Shown here piece after piece: positions 24,506 to 35,700 of a stretch of DNA of 64,000 nt. Position numbers and translations under genes: made by a program. The notes beneath the pieces were generated by a model. The model made no database searches, had not been told where the DNA came from, and worked only from the letters and a program-made list of their open reading frames with translations. Source of the stretch: Dendrocalamus latiflorus (lineage: Eukaryota; Streptophyta; Magnoliopsida; Poales; Poaceae); contig CM029610.1 of the NCBI GenBank assembly GCA_017311315.1, forward strand, positions 42,610,870-42,674,869, written 5' to 3'. Position 1 is the stretch's first letter, and every line of letters begins with the position of its first letter.

Positions 24506-25408
24506 GAGTTTTTTGCTATTTTAGTACCCTCGAAAGCGGGCTTCTCTAAAATAGTACCGATACTGTGGGCTTCTCTAAAACGGTACTGTTAATGATCTAT
24601 CTACTCTATAATAGTACTCCACTTTACTTTCTTTTTCTTTTCTGATTTTTACTCCCTAAACTACCTAAAGTACCCCTCCTAATTTAATAGTATATATTGA
24701 GGAACAATTTGATGGAGCAGTCATGCCGTGCACTGGTGAGGTCTGAAGAACTAGTGGCGCAGCTCGGCTGCTGAATTCATTGGAGTCCGGTACTCAACTG
24801 GGAGTGTAGGGAACAATGTGATGCTGTAATTCTTTTTTTCCCCAATATTTCTGCTGTAGTAGAATCCAGATGATGCAACCATGTGATGTAACTCCATTTC
24901 CATGGTAGTAAAGCATGACAAAATGTTTCATTTCTCTTCTCTTGTTGCTTGATTCTCCAGTTGCTTCATTTCTACTGTAATGGCAGGCAGGCAGGCAGGC
25001 AGCAACCACAGGACGAGCAGAGTAGCTAGTCGATCCTTCCTTCCAGCTTAAGTGCAAATGGAGGCTGGACTGTAGAGCGTTGTTGGTTGCCAAAACTAGA
25101 AAGAAAGAAAGAAAGAAGCACACGGTGCAAGGAACCATGAGCAAATCCACGCAAGTATTCTGAAACAAGGTATTGCATCCGCACTATTATGGTCTGTAGA
25201 TTTGAAACGATTTGATTAGATCGAAATCAAATTAGGAGGGGTACTTTAGGTAGTTTAGAGAGCAAAAATCAGAAAAGAAAAAGAAAGTAAAGTGGAGTAC
25301 TATTATGGAGTAGATAGATCATTAACAGTACCGTTTTAGAGAATCCTGCGGTATCGGTACTATTTTAGAGAAGCCCACTCTCGAGGGTACTAAAATAGCA
25401 AAAAACTC
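24506..25408. mobile_element. Mutator-like MITE with 180-bp TIRs and 9-bp TSD
   Basis: Left TIR 24506-24685 and right TIR 25229-25408 are inverted copies that match at roughly 95 percent by eye. Both start GAGTTTTTTGCTATTTTAGT and end at AATTAGGAGGGG-type sequence. A perfect 9-bp duplication CTGCCAGTA flanks the element (24497-24505 and 25409-25417); long TIRs plus a 9-bp duplication are the Mutator (MULE) signature. The 543-bp interior has no transposase. It includes a (GCAG)n/(CAGG)n microsatellite near 24983-25003 and a minus-strand 124-residue frame (24794-25168) with no recognisable domain. The interior may be captured host sequence (Pack-MULE), which I could not confirm. Confidence 0.9.
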
Positions 25409-25822
25409 CTGCCAGTACCCCCAATGATGTCTTTTTCTGTCACAAACGTTTGACACCATAAGCTTCGGTTGCTATCGACCTGGCCTGACTGAGGAGAGGA
25501 AAACATCGTACTCTGATGGAGTTATTTCGTCCTCTGTGGAGTTTGCCGTCGGGTGCTCGTGTGGTTAGTTCACGGTGGCTTTTGAGCTAGCTGTTTAAGA
25601 CTAGACAAGTAGACAAGACGGAGGAGATTTTGCGTGAGATCTTCGTTGATGGAAGTGTTGTTATCTACATTTTTTTAAGACAATAATTGGGTATGCATAT
25701 GTTCTAGAAATAGAGTTGCAACCTCTGATGATTAATTGTAAAGCAAAACATCCATATCAAACTGTATAGCCCCATAAACACCTTGCACCTTCTGAAGTTC
25801 GTACTGCGGAATTTATCCCATG

Positions 25823-25834
25823 CCTCTCTCTCTC

Positions 25835-25900
<66 letters not shown>

Positions 25901-25902
25901 GT
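25823..25902. repeat. (CT)n microsatellite
   Basis: About 80 bases of CT dinucleotides with a few CC interruptions. It yields a Leu/Ser ORF (SLSLSLSL) that is an artefact. The flanks 25418-25822 and 25903-26640 hold no recognised gene; an 18-C run lies at 26450-26467. Confidence 0.95.
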
Positions 25903-26879
25903 GAGGAAAATGGATTTGTTGGTCTTGTTGTTAGGTCGGAAAATACTTTTAAGGGCTGAAAAATACTTTGGGAGGAGTTGTTATCACCGACCCATTAGTC
26001 CGTTACCAGCCTATGCTTAAGAGGGCCGGACTAAGAACAATGGATGCCCAGTGGCCCAGAGAGGATTTGACCCTTCTGACGCCTCGACATACAAACGAAT
26101 ATCCAAAGCCACATTAACAGTAAAAACAGTAACGGACGGCTTCCTCGTAGGATTCTCCAAACGGTTTTTTTAATTTCAAACTATATGTGCTATTTACATT
26201 CATATCTTCGCCATCCGCTATCATATTAAAAGACACAAATAAAAACTATCACTACAGCCAAAAGTTATCACTTCTAACACAGAAGAACAGAGCCATTATG
26301 CAGTGCAAGGATGCTAGGAGTATGCCATACATTCTCAAATAGAAGAATGTGAGCCCGTCTATAGCCGTCTGATTGGTGCCTAAATCAATTTCATTGATCT
26401 GCTCTGCATCTTTACCGAAGCTAGCAAATTCATACGCTCGAATCTCTCACCCCCCCCCCCCCCCCCCGCGGTCAAAAAAGAAAAATCAGACGCTCGAAAA
26501 TCTCCCATCGCACGATCAGATGGCTCAGAGCCTCGTATGCAAAGGTCTCGTTCTTTTCTGAGAGTTGCCACGACTCACAAGGGAAAACACTGCTACTTTG
26601 TGAAAGACCCTTTTTGTGAGACTATGTAAAGGTCACATCAGAGTTATGATGAGTAATTGATTTTTATATTAGAGTATCTACGGAGGTTCACTTTGGTTTT
26701 TGAGCATTTTGCAAAAGATCGTTTTTTTGTCTGACAATTTTGTGGTTTACGAGTTCGTGTGACTGCGAGTGCTGGGGTATTCAAAGTTTTCGACTTCATG
26801 GTCGGACGATCCAATCGAGAGGTCTGATCGGCAATTGGGTGAGATCGGCAGAACAACCATGGTTTGTTAAGTATAGCAA

Positions 26880-27110
26880 AACAACCACGGGGTGGTCGTG
26901 CTTCAGAACATGGTCATTGTTCGGTAGTCGTAAGTATGGGTGATTGATAGTCGTAGCCCTTGTGATCGGTTGTCGTAGCGATCTGTTCGGTAGTCGTAAG
27001 CCTTGGCGATCGGTAGTTGTAGCCCTTGTGATTGGTTGTCATAACGATCTGTTGTGGTAGTCGTAGCCCTTGTGATCGATGGTCATAGTGTTGTGCTGAT
27101 CGTTGGCCTC
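26880..27110. repeat. GTCGTAG/GTGGTCG motif cluster
   Basis: About ten irregular copies of (a/g)gtcgta(a/g)(g/c) or gtggtcgt spaced 15-35 bases apart, interleaved with 'cccttgtgatcggttgtc' repeats. Confidence 0.65.
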
Positions 27111-28654
27111 TCGGTCATTTCTTGTAGGCTTCGAGTACTTCAAGTTTTGTGATCTTTGAGCATCTGAGTACTCATAGGTTGACCAGGGTGTTGTTGCTAG
27201 TGTGCACATGTATTTATTGTTTGGTCCTAGATTTACTATCAGTATTTGGATGCATACATTTTGCATTAAGCATTGTTTGGATTAATTATGCCAATTGATG
27301 ATTTTGTGTATCGTGCGGTGCTACATGGCAGTTTGCTTGTTTGTGTTGGTTACAGGACTTCAGAGTTAAGTCATGGTGAAGTGTAGGAGGACTGAAATTA
27401 GGCATAGAGTGGTGCTGAGGTCCAAAATGGTCAGGGAGACGCTGAAGTTGACCAAGGCTTGAGGGGTGGTTGCAAGCTGGGACGACGAGAAACCGAAGTG
27501 GGAGCTACTGGTGGTGATCATGACACACAATGGCAAGGTGGGCCGGGACTAGGCTCAAGGAGAAATTGATGTTCAGACGTTCGAGGAATCCGGGTCTCGT
27601 CATGTGCAAGAAGAGACATGTGGCGCACCAAGTGACTGAGACGTTTGCAAGCAAGGATGATTCGGTGGGATTCAGATGTATGAGAGGCTAAGCGGCAAGT
27701 CATTGAGGCCACGTGGAAGATGGTGAAGCATGAGCGATGCTTCATTCCAAAGGAAGTGGGAAGTTTCAAGGAAGGCAGTATAGGGATATTTTGATAAAAT
27801 TGCCCAATACCAGAGAGATGTATGTGAGTAAAACCCAGTGTTAGGTGGGGTTAACAGGTTATCCCTGATTTGACCTAATGGGGGATTCATTAGGTTTTGG
27901 TTCAGGTTGTGAGCCTATATAAGGAGGAGGCAAGAGTTAGGGTTTGAGAAGGCTGGCTAAGCCTTTTAATGGCTACCTCCTCCCTCCCATGGGAGATAAG
28001 TTAGAGAGTGTGTGTGCTCTAGCTATAGAGCTCTGTCCTCCTAAGTGGAGTAGCTATAAATTCAATCATCTCGAGTGAGCAATACATCAATGTTTGATCT
28101 ACCTTGTGTATCTTTTTGTCTGATTGAGTTTGCTGTGTTTTGAGTTGGTTTTTCCTCTCTTTTCTCAACCCTTTCTTGTTCTATTGCTTTTGTTTCGGTT
28201 GGTTTGATTTCTCTTCTACCCTTCTCTTGATCTTGCTGTGCCAAGGACATGGATGAAATGGAGATAATCTCTTGAGATAGATCTCCAATCATTTAAGCAC
28301 TTCAATAGCAAGATTTTCAAGAAACTCTATTTTTGCAAGTTCTTGGTCTAATCAGGTGATTTCTTGATTCAAGGACCTTTGATCTAATTCGTGACCTGTG
28401 AAAGTGTATACAAAGCCATCTTGGCTATCTTCTACCCAAGAGTAAGATCTGATCATCGATTTGCTTTTTAGTTATTAGTTGATGTGCGCGTTCTCAAATT
28501 GCATAAAGGTCTCAAATTTGTCATAGATTTTTTGATTCAAGAATGGAATGGCATCTTGAGACCTTAAGCAATTTGTGTACAAAGTTTCACGGCCATTTAA
28601 TCTTTTAATCAAAAGATATGTGGATTTTAGATCCTGCGATCGTGCGATTGCTCT

Positions 28655-29310
28655 GTTCTTCCGAGTCGTTTTCGACCGAGTCCAGTTACGACCGCTCATT
28701 GGTCCTCGACCACGCTGATCTTTCGACCGCTCTTTGATTTTCGATCATTCATTGATAGTCGATCTCACTGGTCGAAGTTCGGATTGGTTCGACCACTCTG
28801 GTTACGATCATTAGTTGATCGTTGACCCTTCTAGTCATATTCCGAACTGTTACAACTTCTCTGATCATCGACTACTTGATTGGTTTTCCAACTGGCAGCT
28901 TCTGGATATCGACCACAAAGGTTACGTTCACGTCGGTCTTGTCCACGTTGGTTTTCAACCACTCATTGGTCCTTGATCACGCTGGTCTTTCGACCACACA
29001 CTAGACATCGACCACGTCGGTTTTCGACAACGTTAGTTTTGACCACGCTAATTTCAACCACGTTGGTTTCGATCACGTTGATTTTCGACTACATTGGTAT
29101 TTGACTGGCAGTGGATCTCCGACCATGGTGATCTTTGTCCGACAGTTGATTTTTGACTACGTTGGTATCCGACTGGTGGTCGATATCCGACCACGGTGAT
29201 TTCTGTCCGATAGTTGAACTCTGACTACGTTGGCTTCCATCTGATAGTCGTAACCGACAATATTGATTTTCGATCAGTGGTCGTAACCCGACCACGTAGC
29301 GTTCCGAACT
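28655..29310. repeat. CGACCAC/GTGGTCG motif array
   Basis: Over about 650 bases there are more than twenty exact or one-mismatch copies of CGACCAC or its complement, interleaved with 'gttggttttcgac' spacers. The spacing is irregular, so this is an array of short sites and not a simple tandem repeat. Related arrays are in the LTRs at 9.6 and 18.7 kb and at 50.3-50.85 kb. Confidence 0.7.
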
Positions 29311-29492
29311 GGTCATGCCTGGCTCTGTGTTCCTCTATTTTTCAAGAAGATTTCATATTCTAATCTTCATAACTTTGTAATTATTAGAGTAAATGATTGG
29401 TGACTATTTAGAGAGAAAATTTGACATCATTCATCCCTTTCTATTGCCTATGCAGTCCTACATGTTTAGTCAAGACTCAAGAACATTAGTTA

Positions 29493-29680
29493 GGCCCTTT
29501 GGGAATGCACGAATTCTACAAGAATTCCACAGAAAATCCTACATCAAGCGAGAGTATATTTTGAAATTCTTTGTAAAATTCATATGCTCCGAATGGAGTC
29601 TTAGATTTTGGAAGAACTCGTCTATAATCTGCCATAATCTCATTAGGTAAGCTGATAAAATTACAAGAGCAAACAGGTCC
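29493..29680. mobile_element. Possible Tourist-like MITE
   Basis: Imperfect inverted ends, GGCCCTTTGGGAATGC and, from the right, GGACCTGTTTGCTC, next to TTA on the left but TAG on the right. Degenerate. The remaining sequence to 30130 has no recognised feature. Confidence 0.35.
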
Positions 29681-30129
29681 TAGAATCCGGCGGAGACTAG
29701 TCAGTTTGTCTGGTCACCAGCGACAAACAGTCTATGCCGTCCTAAAGAAGAGTACCATCACGCCACCACCCATTTCAGGCTTCGGTACTCCACCAGTCCA
29801 CCTTCCATGCAAAAGCCCCATGAAATGGCATGGAGAGGCCAAGTACAAAGTGTGCAAAGCATTCTGTACCCAGTTGTACTAAACATTACGAACTCCTCGT
29901 ACTCCCATTGCTTTGTGGGCCCCCCCCTGAAATGTACCGGATAGATGGGCCCACATGGCAGTTCGTAACCATTTTTTTAGACGAGTTCGTAACAATTTGG
30001 CCTACTCCAGTTTGTACGTAGTACTCAGTTTGTGAATCAGAGGGATGGGCTCCGAGAGCATGCAATGATGCAACTGTTCTCTGACAATTAGTAGCAGTAC
30101 TACACGCCGTAGCTTTGTTGCCAGACTTT

Positions 30130-30325
30130 TGTTTTCAACTTATTGTTTTTAACTTATGGCGATATCTTAACAAATAAATAAGATAATATTTTTATTATTT
30201 TATTGAAATGACTTATCAGAATAATTTTTTTAAAAATAGTTTATTGATATTAAGTTTGTTTATGTAAATACTCATGCTAAAACTAAAAGCATCAATCACA
30301 AACATAACCTACCAGCCGCAGCTAG
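30130..30325. mobile_element. Dispersed AT-rich MITE-like repeat, copy 4
   Basis: Best preserved copy: taacaaataaataagata, then attgaaatgacttatcagaa, then tttgtttatgtaaatactca, ending in accagccgcagc. No target duplication fixed. The GC-rich 30330-30560 that follows has ORFs but no recognised domain. Confidence 0.5.
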
Positions 30326-30893
30326 AAAAACGGACCTTCGTGAGTCCAGTGTAGCGTCCAAACTCCTGACCCTTATGTGAGGTGACAACACGGGCATGGA
30401 TTACGACACCTGCGACCTGGCAGGAAGAATCTCTCGAGTGCGGGCGGCCTGCGTGGCCGAGCAAAGCAGCGGCAACGCGGCGTGGCGCGACCAAAATCGT
30501 GTCCTACAGAATGCAGCATCATGCACTGGGCTCTGGTCGCCGAAATGGAGGCATTTGTTTAGGGCCCCAGGGTTCAGTCCAGGTCCTCATCTACCATCAA
30601 TCCACCGGGTATCCGTTTCCGTTTCGTTTATAATCCGAAAATTGCATGATTTATTAGTTTTTTCTGCGGTAAATTTTTATCTAGGGCTCGCTGGAACTCA
30701 TTCAAAATTGGATTCGAAACAGATGGCCTGGTTCGAGATACCCTTGTTTGTTTTCTGTTGACAAAGGCATAACCTCAGTCTACACTTCTTGGAGCAAATC
30801 TTGAAACGACTAGCTCTCGTTGGTTAAATCAATCGACTAGAGTGCATCTGAACAATGTATGATAACTAGTTTCACGTTGCAAATACCTTTTTT

Positions 30894-31166
30894 TCTTTAC
30901 TATTATAAAAGTGTGAGTTGGTGGTTGATCCTTTCTCCCTACTCTCTTCTCAGTCATCCGATTTGATCTGGACCATTCGTCTCTCTCCTCTCTCTCTCAG
31001 GATACAACCGCCCACCCCCTCCACTTTCCCCATCTCGTCGCGCATTCTGACCACCCTTCTACCTCTGTCGCTTGCTCTCCAATGTTTGATGCGTGAAGTT
31101 GGCCAAGCAGTAAGTTTCGTCTCACCATTTTTATGACTTCATTGCAACGCACGGGTCTCTAACTAG
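30894..31166 (+). mobile_element. Short non-autonomous Helitron-like element
   Basis: Starts TCTTTACTATTATAAAAG, the same 5' terminus as at 46795, and ends GCAACGCACGGGTCTCTAACTAG followed by T. The CTAG end and the ACGCACGGG stretch just upstream are the usual 3' signature of grass Helitrons. 273 bp with a CT-rich interior and no protein. The 5' flanking base is T rather than the expected A, so either the left end has mutated or the boundary is slightly off. Confidence 0.6.
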
Positions 31167-32019
31167 TTAGACTAAGGGGATAACTTGCATACATATCCGG
31201 CCTCTGCTTACGGCTTACCACCAGTAAACAGATGGCCATAGTCAACCAACATCGTTGCTACATACCTGACGGTGTAGACATAATAATCGTGCTCGCACAG
31301 GTACTTCATCTACCGGTTCCATCAAGATCCTGCCGGGCATATCCAGGCTGGACCCGGGTCGTGAAAACATATCATGGAAAGAGCAAAACCCTACGATGAA
31401 CAGGCCCCCAAGATGTCACCTTGGGATTTTGAAGGGGCCGGGAGGAGGCAATGGCAGTGGCACTGGGCACTGGCATTGGCATGCCCAAGAAAGGTGACTA
31501 GTCAAGTGGATGCTCATTCCTCTTTGCCCCACAATCTGCTAAAGCGGGAGGGGAAAGCAATCAAAGAAGCCAAAGCGATGTGATGTCCCCGCCCGGCCTT
31601 CCCCTGCTGCTACGGTTGCTTTGATCCAATGCAACGTCCACAAGCAAAAGCAAAGCGCAGCACAGGGGGAGAGACCAACCAGGCTGCCGCCGCTGCTGCC
31701 GCTGCATGTCCGAGACGTTATTCCAGGCTCGCATTGAACTGCTCCAAAGAGATCCCAAAGCGCTCGCCTTTCTCGCGGTCCGACGCGTTCAAAGATCTCA
31801 GCGAGAAAAGAAAAACATGGGCGACATAATTATATCGGCACTTGGCTTGTAAACACGAAAGGATTTGTGTTCAATTCAGATCCGGGCCTTACCTCCATCA
31901 TAAAAGGAACACGCTCCCTCAGGTCGCAGGAAACACTTCATCGCAAGCCACTTTCTCAAGAGACACACAGAAGTTGTTAGTTCAGTTTGCAAGAGCTAAG
32001 CCTGAGAGGCAGAGAAAGA
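31167..32019 (+). promoter_or_regulatory. Upstream region of the membrane-protein gene
   Basis: No other gene is seen here, so it should contain the promoter and 5' UTR of the gene starting at 32020. An AT-rich ATAATTATATCGG at about 31826-31838 could be a TATA box, about 185 bases before the ATG. No other motif is assigned. Confidence 0.35.
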
Positions 32020-32544
32020 ATGGCTTCTTTACCTCAGCCCATGGATTATTACCCTACCTCCAACTCCATCATGCACGCGCAGCCGGCCACCACGTCCAAG
32101 GGCTCCTTCGGGCCGGTCTTCGCCGTGCTCGCCGTGATCTCCTTCCTCGCCGTCGCCGCCTGCATTGTCGGGCGGCTGTGCGGCCGCCGGCTCTCCAAGA
32201 AGAAGAGGTCCGCCGAGCAGCAGTTCTACGGCTCCAACGCGGTCGGCGGCGACCTGGAGAAGGGCTTCGAGGTCAAGTACCCGACGATGAAGCCCATGGC
32301 AAGCTCCCGCGCGATGATCCACGACATCGAGGATGGCTTCGAGATCAAGTTCGCGCCGGGGAAACCTGCAGCATGGAAGAACGACAGCAAGGCTGGCAAC
32401 AAAGGGCATCATCCGCAGCCTGGCGTGCCGAAAGACTACGCCATGCCGAAGGAGTACGCAGGTTTCAGGTACCCTGCGAATGGTGTGGTCAGGCAAGGGC
32501 AAATAAGGGGTGGAACATTCGTTTCCGCAAAGCCTAGTTCATGA
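32020..32544 (+). CDS. Single-pass membrane protein, unknown function
   Basis: Intronless, 174 residues from the ATG at 32020; an upstream in-frame TTG is not a plausible start. The protein begins MASLPQPMDYYPTSN, has a hydrophobic span at about residues 30-52 (FGPVFAVLAVISFLAVAACIVG), and then a basic stretch RLCGRRLSKKKR that should lie on the cytosolic side. There is no obvious signal peptide. The tail holds a 15-residue internal repeat: D-[LI]-E-x-G-F-E-[VI]-K-[YF] followed by x3-K-P, at residues 78-92 and 102-116. Similar small 'FGPVxAVLxVIxxLxxxAxxxGRxC' proteins are common in plants and uncharacterised, as far as I know. It is convergent with the USP gene, with about 217 bases between the stop codons. 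I infer a real gene from the clean domain layout and GC-rich codon use. Confidence 0.85.
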   Translation: MASLPQPMDYYPTSNSIMHAQPATTSKGSFGPVFAVLAVISFLAVAACIVGRLCGRRLSKKKRSAEQQFYGSNAVGGDLEKGFEVKYPTMKPMASSRAMIHDIEDGFEIKFAPGKPAAWKNDSKAGNKGHHPQPGVPKDYAMPKEYAGFRYPANGVVRQGQIRGGTFVSAKPSS

Positions 32545-32761
32545 TCATCAGAGTAGCTTAGGTTCACAACTTGATGTATCCCATATGGTACAATCTCTCA
32601 TCATCCCTCTGCGATAGCGTTCTCATCTTCACTCTAGCTAGTTTTGGGGGGCGCTCTGCAAAGTTTGTACGAGTTCCAGGCACTTCCATATTGTATTTTG
32701 TACATTAACCCATTTAAGCAGTGAAGAATATCTCATTCTCAAGAATCATGACATGAAAGCG

Positions 32762-35700
32762 TCAATCATCAACAGGGTCCTGCGGAGCTTCGTTGGCCTT
32801 CCGTTTGATGGTGATGACGGGACAATCAGCATGCTTGACGCAGAACTCGCTCACTGTGCCCACGAAAACCCTACAAGTGAACACCAGGCATTCAATACAA
32901 GTAAAAATTTCCTTTGATGTTTCCACAGGAATGAACCATGATATTATTCAGAAATTAAAACAATTTGCACAGCATGGATAATATATGGTCACATAGGAAG
33001 GGACCAAGCTAAAGAATATAATTGAATATATAAATATTTTTCTCAGTATGGCCTGCATCCTATTAGGATGCAGGTCATGGTCTGATTCATAAACCACTCA
33101 ACCGAGTTTTGGTGGTTAAGTTTCTCATTCACAAACAAATGATAGAAAATAACATGCACAGTATATTACATCCCCCAAAAGAACAAATTTTGATTTAACA
33201 AATGTTTTGGGAAGATAAAACTCTCATAACTATAGATGCAAACATATCGCGCATGTGACATCACTCCATGTGAAAACTTCATTCTATCTAATGGAAACTT
33301 CATAGTTCATACTCTCTTCCTTGAAGAATATAAAGCCTATAGTTTGAAAGGTCTTATTGATAGTTTGAAAGGTCTTATTGATAAATATAAGGCTTGCATG
33401 TAGATTTAATGAGGCTTTTCCTCATATACCCCTATTTATTTTCTTTCTATCATATGCATTTATTCATTATCATCCACATAAAGTATTCTCATTCATCTTT
33501 CCAAGGCAATTATGAAGGGTACCTTAGTCATTTTCTCAGATACCTTTCTTAATTTCATCACCTCCTTAATCCTTGTGCAAAATCAAAATATGCCATATAT
33601 TTCTCAACGGATGGAGTACCATCCATGTGAAAACTAAAAATCAAGTAACCAAGTAAATAAAAATATCACATCAGTCCAATAAAGCGTTGCAGAGAAACAA
33701 TGTATCACGGAATTACGAGCCTATTCATATTAGCTTTTGGCTTTGACCTATGAATAGTAATAGCTTGTAGAGAAGTTTGTAAAGAGAGACAAGTGTGCGA
33801 TTTCGACCGATATAAATGAAATCACTATAGTGTGTACTACAATCGACTAATAGACCCTATCTTGAAAAGATAATCTGTTTGAAAACTAGATACCATAGAA
33901 AAATCATTTACTATAGAAAAACAGATTTTTAGAAGCCAATACGAACAGTGCCGTAGATCCCAGTTATCCCCTCATTTGGGAGAAAAACAATGACCTGGCA
34001 AGCATTTTTAATCAAACTTCATACTTGAGTTTTGCCTCTTGCTACTCGCCGCACCAGTATTCAGTACTAACCATACACAAAGTATTCTTTGAACTATATC
34101 AACTGAATTACAGCCAAATAACTCAATAACCTAGAGCAATTTAGCAAACACGTAGATGAAAGTTGTCTGAATTACAGGACTAGTTCTCCATAGATAGACC
34201 AGTACATCATAAGCAGGATATATGATTAGTTCTACACCATATAGACCACTAAATCACCAAGTCTTTCTTTCGGTAGTAAACTATTCTAAAGTAATACTCC
34301 CTCCGGTCATAAAAGTAAGTCATTTTGTGTTATATGCAGTCAAACATTGTAAAGTTTGGCTATCATTATGTTTTTGAATATTTAGTTGGGCACATAAAAA
34401 TGATACGTATAGATTTGTCTCAAAAAGTATTTTCATAATCATATTATTATAATTTTATTAGATTTTTTATATTACAAAAGAAATTAGTGGCCAAAGTTGC
34501 ATTTTTGGGACCGTGTCGATATCCAAAACGACTTTCTTTTGTGACCGAGGGGAATACTAAGAGTGTTTATCATTAGGGTTAGTCCATAGGCTTTTTCACA
34601 ATAGGCATGCTCTACTGCTGCTTGATTTATAAGGCAACATCTTATCTAAGGTGCACAAATATAAAAAAAATCCCTTTTCATAATTATAAAGACACACGCA
34701 CACGCATGCGCAAGAATAAAAATAAACTTGCATCCTACATTCACTATTCACTTGGAAAGTTAAGGAACTGACTATTCCTAAGATGATTTGAGCATCAACA
34801 TAACCAAAAAGAAAATTGACAGGATCGTACCAACGGGCAAAGGCCATAGTTATACTTCACTAGAAGCTGCATGGGCAAAGCAAAGCAAATAAATAAATAA
34901 AAGGACTTCAAGACTTCTTTTTTTTCTGTTCATTTGGTCCCCTTTCCCGTTTTCAAAATGACAGTCAGGAAAATCCTATTTAAATGCTTGCCGATTATTT
35001 TGGTTTTAAATATCTGAGAAGGTTAGCACTTTTCTATTATAAAAAGGAGGAAATAAGGAGCATGTCTTTTTTTAGTTATAGCAGCAAAAAGAATCATGCC
35101 ACATTGGAAAGGATTTTTGCTATGTCCATGTTGTGGTAGATTGGATGCTAGGGCAGAGAGGCTCGCCCTCCGTGAGGAGGCTCTGAGGTAATCCCTCTTT
35201 TCTTTATTAATTCCTTGATGCCCTTATGAATCAGGCTTACACCATTATATATAGGCCTTTAGGCCATACTTCCTAAACAATAACTCTTCTCCTTATCAAA
35301 CTAGGATTCTAACTCTTCTCCTTATCAAACTAGGATTCTAATGTAAACAAACTAACTCAGCTGGACTCTGTTGTGGGCCCCTGAGCAGATTGCTTTATGC
35401 GGCGTTTATAGTATTTGCCAACAAAAGCGTCCACAACACTTCCGCCCTCCTGGAGAAACAGCTCGTCCTCGAGCTGGAACGTTGGATGCTCCTCCTTGAA
35501 GGCCTCAAGTTGCTCCCAGGTAGCCTCCGAGTCGGGACGCCCGACCCAACGCACAAGCAGTTCCCATGTGCCACGGTTGAGGCGCGCGCGAGCAATGGAA
35601 GCCGGAGTGGGAATTACTCGGCCGCGAACCAGTGAGGGAAGAGGCGCCATGCTAGGTGGGGGGGGGCGCCATGGTACGGCTTGAGGAAGGTGACGTGGAA

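Larger units (their letters stand above)
26640..29390 (+). mobile_element. Degenerate LTR-retrotransposon-like region
   Basis: No intact ends were fixed. Features typical of a plant LTR and leader are present: a TATA motif in gagcctatataaggaggagg at about 27909, followed by a transcribed-leader-like stretch rich in short pyrimidine tracts, and AT-rich interior with no pol motifs. It is flanked on both sides by clusters of tagtcgtag/cgaccac motifs (26880-27110 and 28655-29310) like those in the LTRs at 9539 and 18575. It may be a truncated non-autonomous element or two LTR remnants. No protein match was found. Confidence 0.4.

Noticed and set aside
25820..26020. ORF with SLSLSLSL
   Set aside because: Translation of a CT microsatellite.
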